A stretch of 33,475 bases of DNA from Chloroflexota bacterium (GCA_013151415.1 JAADII010000186.1:1-33475), one strand, 5' to 3'. Positions 18,108 to 27,757 are shown, numbered from the stretch's first letter. Program-made: numbers and translations. Notes: generated from the sequence alone by a model not told the origin.

Positions 18108-18895
18108 GACAATTGTTCACCGACGCATCACGTCCGCCGCGGTTTGCGGTGGAACTGGCGACCGCCTGGCTGGAACGCGAACCCGCTCGGGCATTGGAGA
18201 ATTTCACCTGGGTGAACAATGTCACGGTGGGCGCGAGCCATTGCCGTTTCGCGTTCGCGAGCCCAGACCACTGCCTCACCCATCATCGCGGCCTCCCTTT
18301 CACGGCCATCGCCGTCGAAGGCCATGACCCCGCGCTTATCGGGGAGCTGGCGAGCGCGCTTCTCGAACCAAACCAGGCCGCGTATTCGCTGGTTCCACAG
18401 CGCCTTCTCTCTCTTTTGCAAGAGGCCGCCGACATTCTGGAAATCCGACCCGAGTGGCAAATGCTCTATCGGGGCCGTCTCGACAAGCTACCCCCCGCAT
18501 CGGCCCGCTTGCTAGGGGCCAACGATTTGCCTGCCATGATGGCCCTGGCCGATGCAGGTGAGAGCATGGTGTTTGGGCCGGACGCCTTTGCTCGGGGCGA
18601 ATTCTTCGGCGTCGAGGTGGATGGCCGTTTGGCGGCCATGGGCGGCGTGCAAACGCGGTTGCCCGGCCTGGTGGAGATCGGCTCCATCACCACCCACCCC
18701 GATTATCGTCGTCGCGGCTATGCCACGCAGGTGGTGGCCGCTCTGGTGCGCCATTTGCGCGGCCAGGGAGAGGAGGTCTTTCTTTGCCTGTTCCAGACCA
18801 ATACACCGGCTCGCCGTTTGTACGAGAAGCTCGGCTTCGAGATCGTGCGCGAGCTGTTCCTGGTAAAATGGCGACTTTGGATGAAAAAAGCATGA
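18104..18895 (+). CDS. GNAT family N-acetyltransferase
   Basis: TTG start overlapping previous stop; VEIGSITTHPDYRRRGYATQVVAALVRHL...NTPARRLYEKLGFEIV. Confidence 0.88.
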   Translation: MRQLFTDASRPPRFAVELATAWLEREPARALENFTWVNNVTVGASHCRFAFASPDHCLTHHRGLPFTAIAVEGHDPALIGELASALLEPNQAAYSLVPQRLLSLLQEAADILEIRPEWQMLYRGRLDKLPPASARLLGANDLPAMMALADAGESMVFGPDAFARGEFFGVEVDGRLAAMGGVQTRLPGLVEIGSITTHPDYRRRGYATQVVAALVRHLRGQGEEVFLCLFQTNTPARRLYEKLGFEIVRELFLVKWRLWMKKA

Positions 18896-18958
18896 AAATT
18901 CGGTGATAGTTTCTCGTAATTGTCTGCAAGCTAACCGAGAATCGAGGGCCTTCGCCCT

Positions 18959-18980
18959 ATGGTCTTATCGTCTCATGGTC
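18959..18980. repeat. ATCGTCTY-type repeat, copy 1
   Basis: ATGGTCTTATCGTCTCATGGTC; matches 19501-19522 at 20 of 22 positions. Confidence 0.8.
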
Positions 18981-19038
18981 TGGCCGGAAATAAAAACCCA
19001 TCCAGGGCCAGAACCCAGAAGGAGACGAGGAAAACGCC

Positions 19039-19476
19039 ATGTCCTTTCTAGATCTTCCCCTTCACCCCCGCCTTGTTCATTTTCCCATCGCCCTTCTTTT
19101 GGTCGGGTCTGTGACCGTGGTCATTTTTTTATGGAAGCCTCGACCCCGACTCGAGAACATGGGCTTCATCAGCCTGTTATTGGGCGTGATCCTCACCCTG
19201 CCCGCCATCATCACCGGCCTAATCGACCGATCGCCCATCGAACCGGGTTCGCCCGCAGACCAGATCGCGAATCTGCACACCACGGCCATGTTCATCATGT
19301 GGGGCCTGTATGGTTTGGCCGTTTATTTTCGTTACATGTGGCGCGACCAATTGGATCAACCGCGGCGGCGCTGGCAACTGACTTTATTGCTAATATTGGC
19401 CGCCATCGCCCTACTTGTGGCCGCAGACTTCGGCGGCCAATTGGTGTATCAGTACGGCATCGGCGTCAGCGGCTAG
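19039..19476 (+). CDS. DUF2231-type membrane protein
   Basis: LHPRLVHFPIALLLVGSVT; four TM helices. Confidence 0.85.
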   Translation: MSFLDLPLHPRLVHFPIALLLVGSVTVVIFLWKPRPRLENMGFISLLLGVILTLPAIITGLIDRSPIEPGSPADQIANLHTTAMFIMWGLYGLAVYFRYMWRDQLDQPRRRWQLTLLLILAAIALLVAADFGGQLVYQYGIGVSG

Positions 19477-19500
19477 AGCGAACCGGACCGCCATCACCCC

Positions 19501-19522
19501 ATCGTCTTATCGTCTCATCGTC
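19501..19522. repeat. ATCGTCTY-type repeat, copy 2
   Basis: ATCGTCTTATCGTCTCATCGTC. Confidence 0.8.
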
Positions 19523-19569
19523 CAAACTTCAAGGCAACAATCAACGAGCTCAATACAACTTCTTCTCCC

Positions 19570-20420
19570 ATGTCTCCACGATTTGGCGCACACGCACGGC
19601 CGGCGGCGTGAGCAAAGCCTTCCAACGAGGGCGCAGCATCGGTTGCCAGGCCATGCAGATATTCACCCGAAACAACAACCGCTGGGCCAGCAAACCCATC
19701 TCGGCCGATGAGGTTGAGCGCTGGCGAGCGGAGGCCGCGTCCGGCGATATCTATCCCGTGGTCTCTCATGCCGCCTATCTCATTAATATGGCCTCACCCA
19801 AACCCGATGTCTGGCAAAAATCTGTGGATGCGTTTATAGATGAGCTGGAGCGAGCGGAAATGCTGGGGCTTTTGGGCGTGGTCGTGCACCCTGGCTCCCA
19901 TATGGGCGAGGGTGAAGCTTATGGCATCGAGCGCATTGCGGCCGCGCTCGATTTATGCCACCAACGCACCGAGGGCTTCAAAACCCTCACCCTCCTCGAA
20001 ACCACGGCAGGAACCGGCAATCATTTGGGTTATCGATTCGAGCAGCTGGCCGCGATTCGCGAACTGTGCGCGCAGCCCGAGCGCGTGGCTGTGTGCTTCG
20101 ACACATGCCATGTATTGGCCGCCGGCTATGAACTGCGCACCGACGAGGGCTACGCCGCCACCATGAGCGCCTTCGAGCAAAGCCTGGGTCTCGACTTGCT
20201 CAAATGCTTCCACCTAAACGATAGCAAATTCGATCTGGGCAGTCGCAAAGATCGCCACGCGCATATTGGCGAAGGCTTTTTGGGTCTCGAGGGCTTTCGG
20301 CGCCTGGTCAACGACCCGCGCTTCGAGCAAATGCCCATGCTTTTGGAAACGCCGAAAAGCAAGGACATGCACGAAGATGTGGAAAACCTGAGCCGCCTGC
20401 ACAGCTTGATCGAAGATTAA
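19570..20420 (+). CDS. nfo: Deoxyribonuclease IV (AP endonuclease), apparent 5' frameshift; intact frame from GTG 19608
   Basis: AGGVSKAFQRGRSIGCQAMQIFTRN, VVHPGSHMGEG, LLETTAGTGNHLG, VCFDTCHVLAAGY, FHLNDSKFDLGSRKDRHAHIGEG, LLETPKS. MSPRFGAH lies in the adjacent frame. Confidence 0.88.
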
Positions 20421-20475
20421 CGCTTGAGGATTGGGCGATCAAGCGCGCTTGAACTTCTTCATCCTTTATCGTTAA

Positions 20476-20763
20476 TCATGAATCATTTCTCCCCCCCTCC
20501 TCCTGCGGAACCCGGTCAAGAATGACCACCACCTCCTCTCCCACTTCGATGTCAAGCTTTCGCCTCAACCGGGCGTTGATCATGATGAAATGACGCCCGT
20601 CACCCGTGGGAAAAGCGGAGCCGTTGTAATCGCCGCCATTGATGGTGCCTTGCACCTTCACGCGGGAACGGCTCTTCAATTCACTGCTGAGAAAACGGGG
20701 GAACTCAACGCAATAATAGTTGCCCCGCTTCACCAAAGGTCCTGCAAAATGGATTGCCGCCAT
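20476..20763 (-). CDS. DUF1905-domain protein
   Basis: MAAIHFAGPLVKRGNYYCVEFPRFLSSEL...VKVQGTINGGDYNGSAFPTGDGRHFIMINARLRRKLDIEVGEEVVVILD; GGAG RBS. Confidence 0.75.
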   Translation of the reverse strand: MAAIHFAGPLVKRGNYYCVEFPRFLSSELKSRSRVKVQGTINGGDYNGSAFPTGDGRHFIMINARLRRKLDIEVGEEVVVILDRVPQEEGGRNDS

Positions 20764-20940
20764 CTTTAGCAACTCCTAAGCACACGTGGAGAGTGCGATG
20801 AAAAACAGACAGAATTATTTTAACTCGACTCGCCTTGGTCGGCAAAAAATAAGGATGTCAAATAGTCATCGCGCGCAATGCAATGGGGTGACTAAAAACA
20901 TGAACCTCTTCTAAAGTAGACGGCGCAACGCCGTCAGATA

Positions 20941-22023
20941 TTACGCCATCAAATCAATGGCCACCTTCGCCACTGTTGGGGGATGAAGAAGCATATTGGC
21001 ATAGGTGGCGTTGGCCATGGGGCAAGCGCACTCCTTATTGGCAATGCTGCGCCGCATGGCCTCCATTTCCGGGCCAAACCAAATAGGGCGAATATCGTAA
21101 TTGGTTTCACGTAAGTTGCCCGCCGACTCCGCTCGAATACAGCATGTCCAGACATCGCCATTGGGCGCGATTTGAGCGCTGGCCCAACCTGCGTAGCAAT
21201 CTATGATCTGGCGTTGCTCGAACAGGGTGCGTTTGGCTATCTGGTAATATTGGGCTCGGAATCCTTGGGTGAAGCGAGCAAAGCCGCTGGCCGGAGCCTT
21301 ACGCGCTTGCTCGCTCAAAAAATCGGCCAGAGGCGCATATGCATCGGGTTGAGGCGTGATGCCCCACCCCACAGTATCCAACTCGACCCGCTCCTCCGCC
21401 ACCTCGGTGATATAACTGTCTGGCTCCAGAAATTGCAAGCCTTCGTAGATCTCGCGAAAACGATGTTGGTTGAAACGGCTGATGACCGTGTGAACCGTAG
21501 CCACCAAATTATCGTGTTTCTTTTTTAAGGTTTTTAATCCGCGCCACGTGGCCATGGCCCGCTCCCAATTCCCGGGCACGCCCCTGATGTCATCGTGCTC
21601 CGGCCCTACGCCGTCCAACGAAAGATTGACGCCTACATCCGCGCCTTGACATTCGGTGCAAATGCGGTCCACCGCAGCCAAAATGCGGTCGGTGAGCAAG
21701 CCGTTGGTTGGGATGGTGATATAACTGGGGCGGCAATGACGGTGGCCGGAAAGCACCAGCTCGTCCAGGTCTTTACGCAAAAACGGTTCACCGCCGGTGA
21801 AGGTGAGATACTCGACCGAACGGCCAAGACTGGCGAAAACCTGGTCCCACTCATCAATCGTCATATCATCATTGGGCTTGCGCCACACATCGCAAGTGCG
21901 GCACTTACTGTTGCAACGATAGCTGACGGAAATGACCACAGAAAAGGGAAGCATTCGCGGCCAGCCAAATCGTCGAAAGGCCCAATACGCGGGAAGCTTT
22001 GGAACAAGCGTGAATAGAGACAT
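20941..22023 (-). CDS. Radical SAM protein with SPASM-like C-terminal region
   Basis: [14 protein letters not shown] (CxxxCxxC), [15 protein letters not shown]-terminal Cys cluster [25 protein letters not shown]...[18 protein letters not shown]. Confidence 0.9.
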   Translation of the reverse strand: MSLFTLVPKLPAYWAFRRFGWPRMLPFSVVISVSYRCNSKCRTCDVWRKPNDDMTIDEWDQVFASLGRSVEYLTFTGGEPFLRKDLDELVLSGHRHCRPSYITIPTNGLLTDRILAAVDRICTECQGADVGVNLSLDGVGPEHDDIRGVPGNWERAMATWRGLKTLKKKHDNLVATVHTVISRFNQHRFREIYEGLQFLEPDSYITEVAEERVELDTVGWGITPQPDAYAPLADFLSEQARKAPASGFARFTQGFRAQYYQIAKRTLFEQRQIIDCYAGWASAQIAPNGDVWTCCIRAESAGNLRETNYDIRPIWFGPEMEAMRRSIANKECACPMANATYANMLLHPPTVAKVAIDLMA

Positions 22024-22162
22024 GAAAAGGGCGAAAAAACGACGAGTCGATAAGGGTCATCGAGATCTCATCATGTCGACCAGACGATTTCGATCATCGT
22101 CGGCCAAATCAACATGATCTTTCTCCGATGAATTATAGGGGGCGTCAGGGCTTTAGGTCAAA

Positions 22163-22186
22163 TTTTTATGAAGAGTTTCATAAAAA
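22163..22186. promoter_or_regulatory. Perfect 10-bp inverted repeat TTTTTATGAA-gagt-TTCATAAAAA
   Basis: Read directly; lies in the divergent spacer between radical SAM and cytochrome c genes. Confidence 0.65.
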
Positions 22187-22344
22187 TACCCGCTTAAAAC
22201 CTTCATCAATCTGTCATATTTTGTTCACGGTGGCGTCACAAACGCGCGCGAGATTAGGGCGCGGTGCGCCGAGCGCGCGTAACCGCCCGAAATTTCCTTT
22301 GTTCGCGCCTCAACCAATAGACGCTTCATCGAAAGGAACGATTT

Positions 22345-22812
22345 ATGGCCCGCAGACGCAAACGATACAAAAATCGCCCCTCAAAACCACCGTCTCGGCA
22401 ATGGGCTTATATTGTCATTGCCGCAGGCGCCCTCTTATTATTGACTGTGGTTGGTCTCGCCTTTCTCAGTGGCGACAAAACAAATCAAACTCTCGTCGAG
22501 GCCGACGACGAGCTCATTGCATTGGGAAAACAGGTGTATGAGCAAAACTGCGCCGCTTGCCACGGCCCGCAAGGCGAGGGACACGCCGCCGTGGAAGAAG
22601 CGCCCGCACTCAACGAGACCGAACACGCCTGGCATCATCCTGATGGACAAATCCAGGAATTAATCACCAATGGCGGTCAGATCATGCCCGCATTTGGCGA
22701 TCAGCTCAGCAGAGAAGAAATCATCGCTGTTGTGCGGTATATTCAAACATGGTGGGAGCCTGAGCAGCTTCGCGCACAGCAACAACAGAGCCGGCAATAC
22801 CCTTTTCAATAA
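22345..22812 (+). CDS. Membrane-anchored c-type cytochrome
   Basis: Basic N-terminus and TM helix, then LGKQVYEQNCAACHGPQGEGH (CxxCH) and distal GGQIMPAFGDQLSREEIIAVVRYIQTWW. Confidence 0.92.
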   Translation: MARRRKRYKNRPSKPPSRQWAYIVIAAGALLLLTVVGLAFLSGDKTNQTLVEADDELIALGKQVYEQNCAACHGPQGEGHAAVEEAPALNETEHAWHHPDGQIQELITNGGQIMPAFGDQLSREEIIAVVRYIQTWWEPEQLRAQQQQSRQYPFQ

Positions 22813-22848
22813 AGCGAGCCTCGAAAACCGCGAATTCAACGATCTTTC

Positions 22849-24723
22849 TCAATCGCGACGAATGAACTCGACGCGGCCCCAATCGCCTTCGCGTACATAA
22901 TACACGCGCACTTCGCCGGTGGCCAGATGTTCGGCCCGCTGAGCAAGATATAACTTGCCTTCGATCTCCAGGGTGAATTCGGCGGAATTGGGCACGAAAC
23001 CATCCGCGAAGATGCGCTTTTGCAGCGCGGCGTCAGGATTGAATTGAATGACTTGGCGCTTATCGGCTTCGGCCAAAAGCCTCTCAGATAACGTTTTCAT
23101 TGGCGGCTCCTCCGCTTCTTTGGGATCAGGAGGAGGAGGTTGGGATGGGGCGTCCACCCATTGATAAGTCAATACAAAGTTGACATGGCGGTTCATAGGC
23201 AGCCCCATGCCAAACACCGTATCGCCCGGCTCATCGGCCGCGGTCGCGAATTCAAGGCCATCTTTTTTATCAGGATTAAAGTTGACCCAAAGCGGGATGT
23301 TCGCCTTTCCCTGCTCATCGGTCACGGCATAGGCCGGCTCTTGATTGGGCAGCCTTCCCTTCCAGTCTCGCAAGAAACGCACGCCGGCCGCGGGACGCCC
23401 ATCGGCGTCCAGGGCGATGAAATCCACGTGATGACGACCGCCTGACTCGGTCGGGTCTTGATATTGAGCTGAAATAAGACGCCATGCCGGGCGCTTGTTG
23501 GTGCGCTCTAAGCGCACGCCCAATTCATCCAGGCGCGGGTCCCAGGCAAGGGGCGGGGTTTGGGATGGTCGTTCAGCGTCAGGCTCATCGGGCGGAGGGG
23601 GTGAATCCTCCTCTGGCTCAGCAGGCGAAGCGTCAGGCTCATCCCAACTAAAACGGCGTTCAAAACGCGGGATGGCGGCCACAGCTTCGATGGTGGCCGT
23701 CAATTTCCCCTGTGGCGAAAGCGGGTTGTCCCACCAATTTTGCCCACCAAATGTCCATGAGCTCACAATCCATGCGGTGATGCTAAACAGATAATCGGGC
23801 AGGGGTTCGCCGTTGGCGAGAACGCCTGTGCGCAACCAATTGAACATTTCCGCGTGATAAAGGGCGTGAAGCTCTTCATCGACTTTGGGATATCGTCGAT
23901 CGTTTTCCGAGCCAAAAAGCCACCCGCCCTCGCCGCCAATGATGGGCAACACAAAACCGAGCCGTTCTTGCATCCAGGCGGCGTGGGCCAAAAAACGCAG
24001 GGTTGCGTTGTAGTCTTCCAAAATGGTCTGGCCAGGATTGTCCTTTTGGTTGCGCTCATCGTAGGGATAATCGGGGGGATGATTGGCGCCATAGTTATGA
24101 TGGATGAAAACCGCTCGCTGCCAAACGTCCTCGCGCCCCATGGCTTTGATTGCATCCACGGCCGCGTCGAATCCAGGGCGATCCAAAACTTGAATGCCGG
24201 GATATCCGCCAGCATCAAACACTTTGACAGCCAAAGAGGCCCAACTTTGGCCAAAGATGCGATCCCAACCAGGAGGAGGCCGCCCTGCTCGCCATTCGCG
24301 AACATCTTCTGGCTCGTTGTGCACCTGCACATAAGGGGGCGCGCCGATCTCCTGCAACGCCTTGACATAAGGAACCGGATCGAACGGCTCGTCAATAAGC
24401 TTTCCCGGTCTTAACACAGGCATGACGCCCACATCCCAACAGGCTTTGGCCGCGCGACGGGCCTGTTGCGCGTCCTGAGCATAGATCAGCGTCCAGGTGG
24501 CGTTAATGGACTGAAGGCGCTCCACCGTCTGTTTGATGAATTCATCGCGCAAGTCCAAATGAAAATGCAGGCCAATGCCGTTGTCCCGAGGCGGACGAGG
24601 GAAACGTCGCAGATGTTCGCGATTCTCTGGGCTGAGAACGACCGTAGGCGGTCGCGTCGCCCGAATGTTCGCGGCCAATGCGTCTTTGCCTGAGCTTGCG
24701 GGGGAAATATCACTTGGCGGCAT
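22849..24723 (-). CDS. Glycosidase-like TIM-barrel protein with Pro/Glu-rich linker and C-terminal domains
   Basis: VQVHNEPED, FIHHNYGANHPPDYPYDERN, LPIIGGEGGWLFG; linker DEPDASPAEPEEDSPPPPDEPDAERPSQTPP. ORF extends to 24804; start uncertain. Confidence 0.7.
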   Translation of the reverse strand: MPPSDISPASSGKDALAANIRATRPPTVVLSPENREHLRRFPRPPRDNGIGLHFHLDLRDEFIKQTVERLQSINATWTLIYAQDAQQARRAAKACWDVGVMPVLRPGKLIDEPFDPVPYVKALQEIGAPPYVQVHNEPEDVREWRAGRPPPGWDRIFGQSWASLAVKVFDAGGYPGIQVLDRPGFDAAVDAIKAMGREDVWQRAVFIHHNYGANHPPDYPYDERNQKDNPGQTILEDYNATLRFLAHAAWMQERLGFVLPIIGGEGGWLFGSENDRRYPKVDEELHALYHAEMFNWLRTGVLANGEPLPDYLFSITAWIVSSWTFGGQNWWDNPLSPQGKLTATIEAVAAIPRFERRFSWDEPDASPAEPEEDSPPPPDEPDAERPSQTPPLAWDPRLDELGVRLERTNKRPAWRLISAQYQDPTESGGRHHVDFIALDADGRPAAGVRFLRDWKGRLPNQEPAYAVTDEQGKANIPLWVNFNPDKKDGLEFATAADEPGDTVFGMGLPMNRHVNFVLTYQWVDAPSQPPPPDPKEAEEPPMKTLSERLLAEADKRQVIQFNPDAALQKRIFADGFVPNSAEFTLEIEGKLYLAQRAEHLATGEVRVYYVREGDWGRVEFIRRD

Positions 24724-24950
24724 CGTGTTCGTTCCTTGGAATATGCCAACGTCGGCGCACCATTGTGCAGGAATGCAAATCGGTCGTCGATCGTTGATCC
24801 TCAAACCTTGATCTTCAACCCCAAAAATTGTAACATGCCCTAAGCCCCTGTCAAATTAAGGGTTATAGGCCCCCGCGGTCGCGGCGCTCGAATCATCGAA
24901 AAAATTGAGCGACGCCGGCCTCTCGCCAAAACCAGCGCCGCTCTCCCGGC

Positions 24951-24974
24951 TTGCACCTCTCGCCATAGGTGCAA
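24951..24974. promoter_or_regulatory. Inverted repeat TTGCACCT-N8-AGGTGCAA
   Basis: Perfect 8-bp arms, upstream of the STAND gene. Confidence 0.5.
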
Positions 24975-25060
24975 ACAACGAACCCCAACGCAGACTTGTT
25001 CAGCTTCACCATTTGTGAAACCATTTCCGCCTGCGCTGTTATCATTATAGCCCATAATCC

Positions 25061-25088
25061 GTCTCACACGTGTCTCATTGTTGTCTCA
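25061..25088. promoter_or_regulatory. Triple GTCTCA direct repeat, 11-bp period
   Basis: GTCTCA at 25061, 25072 and 25083, ending 11 bp before ATG 25100. Confidence 0.6.
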
Positions 25089-25099
25089 CCTGATCTGAC

Positions 25100-26524
25100 A
25101 TGACCGACAAGCTCACCGTCGAGAGCATCTACGCCTCTTTGCGTCGCGAATTGGCTTTTAAGCCTCAAGTCGAGGCGGATAGCGCGCTTGATTTAGGCGA
25201 CCTGCGCATTGTTAGAAACGCTCGTCGCAGTCTTGGCATCTCTCGAAACGAAGCGGTGATCCAGGTGATTCGGGCTGCGTTGACGCCGTTAAAAGAGCAG
25301 GATTCCCTGAGCGCGGAAATTTTCGAGCTTCATAGACTGGAAGGTGAACCCACCAAAGATGTGGAAAAACGGGTTCGGATATCTCGCGCCAGCATTTACC
25401 GTCATGAAAAGCGTTGCTTCAACGAATTGGCCGAAATCCTTTACCGACAAGAGAAGTTCGCCCGAGAACAACATCGCAAGCGACAACTGGAACGACTCGC
25501 TCCGCCCACCTACATTCACTTGTTCGGAGTCGACGATCTACGGAATGAGCTGCTCGAAGTGGTGGAACGCGATGAGCCGCCCTGGCTGATTCTCTTGGAA
25601 GGTCTGGGCGGCATTGGCAAGACGGCATTGGCCGACTTGTTGGCCCGCACATTGATCGAACGGGGAAGGTTCGACGAAATCGGCTGGGTCACGGCGCAAC
25701 GTCATGAGTTTCTGATGCAGGGTCGCATCGCCGAGATGACCGAACCCTCGCTCACGGTGGCGTCTTTGCTCGACCGCTTGGCGCAACAGTTGCTCGACGA
25801 CATCTCTCTGCCCAGGCCGATTTCCCCCAAGATTGTGCTGCCAATCTTAAAGGAGCGTCTGAGCAAATTCCGACATCTCATCATCGTCGACAATTTGGAA
25901 ACCCTCACCGATGTCAGAGCGCTGGCGCCCATATTGCGGGAACTGGCCGGCCCCAGCAAGTTCTTGCTCACATCGCGTCGTAGTCTGCCCTCTGAGCCCG
26001 ACGTCTTTCATATTCCAACACCCGAACTTTCGTTGGAGCACGCCCTGGCGCTGGTGCGCCATGAAGCGCAGTTGCGCAACCTGCCCGAAGTAGCGGCCGC
26101 GACCGAGGACGCGCTGACGCCCATTTACGAAACGGTGGGGGGCAACCCTCTGGCTTTGCGTCTGGTGGTGGGTCAATTGCGCATTCATTCGCTTCCTCGC
26201 GTGCTTCAGAGCCTGCGCTCCGCTCAGGGCGCCAGTGTGGAAGCGCTTTACACGTATATTTATCGTCAGGCCTGGGATGACCTGAGCGAACTCGAACGTC
26301 GCGTGTTTTTGCTCATGCCCTTTTCACCGGCGTCCGGCAGCCATTTTGAGCATCTGGCCTTCGTGAGCGAGTTGCCGCACTCGGCGCTCCAGGATGCGCT
26401 CGACACATTGGTCAATCTCAACCTGATAGATCGCCGCGGGGGGCTGGAAGAGGCTCGCTACAGCATTCATAGTCTCACCCGCACTTTCTTGCTCGAGCAG
26501 GTCGTCAAATGGCAAACCTCATGA
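25100..26524 (+). CDS. STAND (NB-ARC-like) NTPase with N-terminal HTH-like region
   Basis: Walker A LEGLGGIGKTALA, Walker B RHLIIVDNLET, GGNPLALRLVVGQL; KRVRISRASIYRHEKRCFNELAEIL resembles an HTH. Confidence 0.88.
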   Translation: MTDKLTVESIYASLRRELAFKPQVEADSALDLGDLRIVRNARRSLGISRNEAVIQVIRAALTPLKEQDSLSAEIFELHRLEGEPTKDVEKRVRISRASIYRHEKRCFNELAEILYRQEKFAREQHRKRQLERLAPPTYIHLFGVDDLRNELLEVVERDEPPWLILLEGLGGIGKTALADLLARTLIERGRFDEIGWVTAQRHEFLMQGRIAEMTEPSLTVASLLDRLAQQLLDDISLPRPISPKIVLPILKERLSKFRHLIIVDNLETLTDVRALAPILRELAGPSKFLLTSRRSLPSEPDVFHIPTPELSLEHALALVRHEAQLRNLPEVAAATEDALTPIYETVGGNPLALRLVVGQLRIHSLPRVLQSLRSAQGASVEALYTYIYRQAWDDLSELERRVFLLMPFSPASGSHFEHLAFVSELPHSALQDALDTLVNLNLIDRRGGLEEARYSIHSLTRTFLLEQVVKWQTS

Positions 26525-27741
26525 CGCGCTCCGAGTTCGATGCACCAGCGGTGTTTCGCGCGCATATTCAAAACAACGTGCGCTATGCTTTGAAACAGGC
26601 GCCTTCGGCCAAGGACCCTCCGCCGCCCGCGCATGCTCGCGCTCAGATGCTCCTGGCCCTGGACTATGCCATGGCGCTTCCCGAGATCTGGCCACTGACA
26701 CGCGCCTTGGTATTGAAATTGGCGCCCAAAATGGAGCAAGTGGGCTATCGCCAGGAGTGGATCGGCTATTTGCAACGAGCGCTCGAGCAAAGCAAACAAG
26801 CGAATGACATAGCCTCTGAGGCGGCATTGCGCATGCATCTGGGCGAGCTTTATCGCATGATGGCGCGCTTCGAACTGGCGCAAAAGGAGATTGAGCAGAG
26901 CTTGCACCTTTTCAAGAGGCTCGGCGACGAACGCGGCGCCGCGCAGGCGCTCAATCGTCTGGCCTTTCTTTTGCGACAACAAAACGATCTCGAAAATGCG
27001 CAGCGGCTGGCCGAGCAAGCGTTGAGTCTCGTGGCAGAAGGCGACGAAGAGCAAGGCTACGCCTACTTCGTGCTGGGCAATGTGAAAACCAGCCAACGCG
27101 CTTGGAGCGAGGCCGCAGACTATTATCGACAAGCTCTGGCTATTTGGCGAAAAACCTCAAACCCGCGCTATCTGGGCTGGGCCCACAGCAATTTGGCAAG
27201 CGCGCTGATTCGCAAGGGGGATTATGAAGCCGCACAACAGCACATGGCCATAGCCATTGAGCACTTGCATTCATGCAATGACGCCCGCAATCTGGCCATC
27301 ACCACCATGAACCTGGGCAATTTGCACTTGAAACAAGCGCAATGGGATGTGGCCCTGACGCACTACATGAAGGCGAGGCGCGTCTTTCGCCGCACTCAAG
27401 ATTTGATCAGTCTCGCCATTGTGGAACTGAATATGGGCATTGCGCACCGCAAACTGGGGCGCTGGAGCCTGGCGAAAGCCGCTTATCAAAGCTGCATCGA
27501 AATGGCTGCTCGGTTGGGCGACGCCGAGCTTCAAATAAATGCAATGACAGGCCTATTCAAGGTGCATCTGGCGCAAGGACATGATGATTTGGCCCGCGCC
27601 GAATATCAGAAGGCCCGCGCCCTATTGCCCCAAATCAGAGAAACGCGTTCTCGCGAACATTGGCGCCAAGAGTTAGACAGTCTGGCTAACCAACTCCAGG
27701 AAAGGCGAAGGGTTTTCGCGTCGCGACGGAAGGCTCGATGA
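26521..27741 (+). CDS. TPR-repeat protein
   Basis: Repeated TPR units (LGELYRMMARFELAQKEIEQSLHLFKRLGD; LNRLAFLLRQQNDLENAQRLAEQAL; SNLASALIRKGDYEAAQQHM...). ATGA overlap with the STAND stop; ORF track start is 26509. Confidence 0.9.
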   Translation: MTRSEFDAPAVFRAHIQNNVRYALKQAPSAKDPPPPAHARAQMLLALDYAMALPEIWPLTRALVLKLAPKMEQVGYRQEWIGYLQRALEQSKQANDIASEAALRMHLGELYRMMARFELAQKEIEQSLHLFKRLGDERGAAQALNRLAFLLRQQNDLENAQRLAEQALSLVAEGDEEQGYAYFVLGNVKTSQRAWSEAADYYRQALAIWRKTSNPRYLGWAHSNLASALIRKGDYEAAQQHMAIAIEHLHSCNDARNLAITTMNLGNLHLKQAQWDVALTHYMKARRVFRRTQDLISLAIVELNMGIAHRKLGRWSLAKAAYQSCIEMAARLGDAELQINAMTGLFKVHLAQGHDDLARAEYQKARALLPQIRETRSREHWRQELDSLANQLQERRRVFASRRKAR

Positions 27742-27757
27742 CGGATCATCGAGCCTT
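27730..27757. terminator. Perfect 12-bp stem hairpin containing the TPR stop codon
   Basis: AAGGCTCGATGA (27730-27741) / TCATCGAGCCTT (27746-27757), 4-nt loop; no U tract. Confidence 0.5.

Noticed and set aside
18903-19569. 5' part of ORF 18903-20420 as a real fusion protein
   Set aside because: Overlaps the DUF2231 gene in another frame and has no motif; likely chance open frame upstream of nfo.
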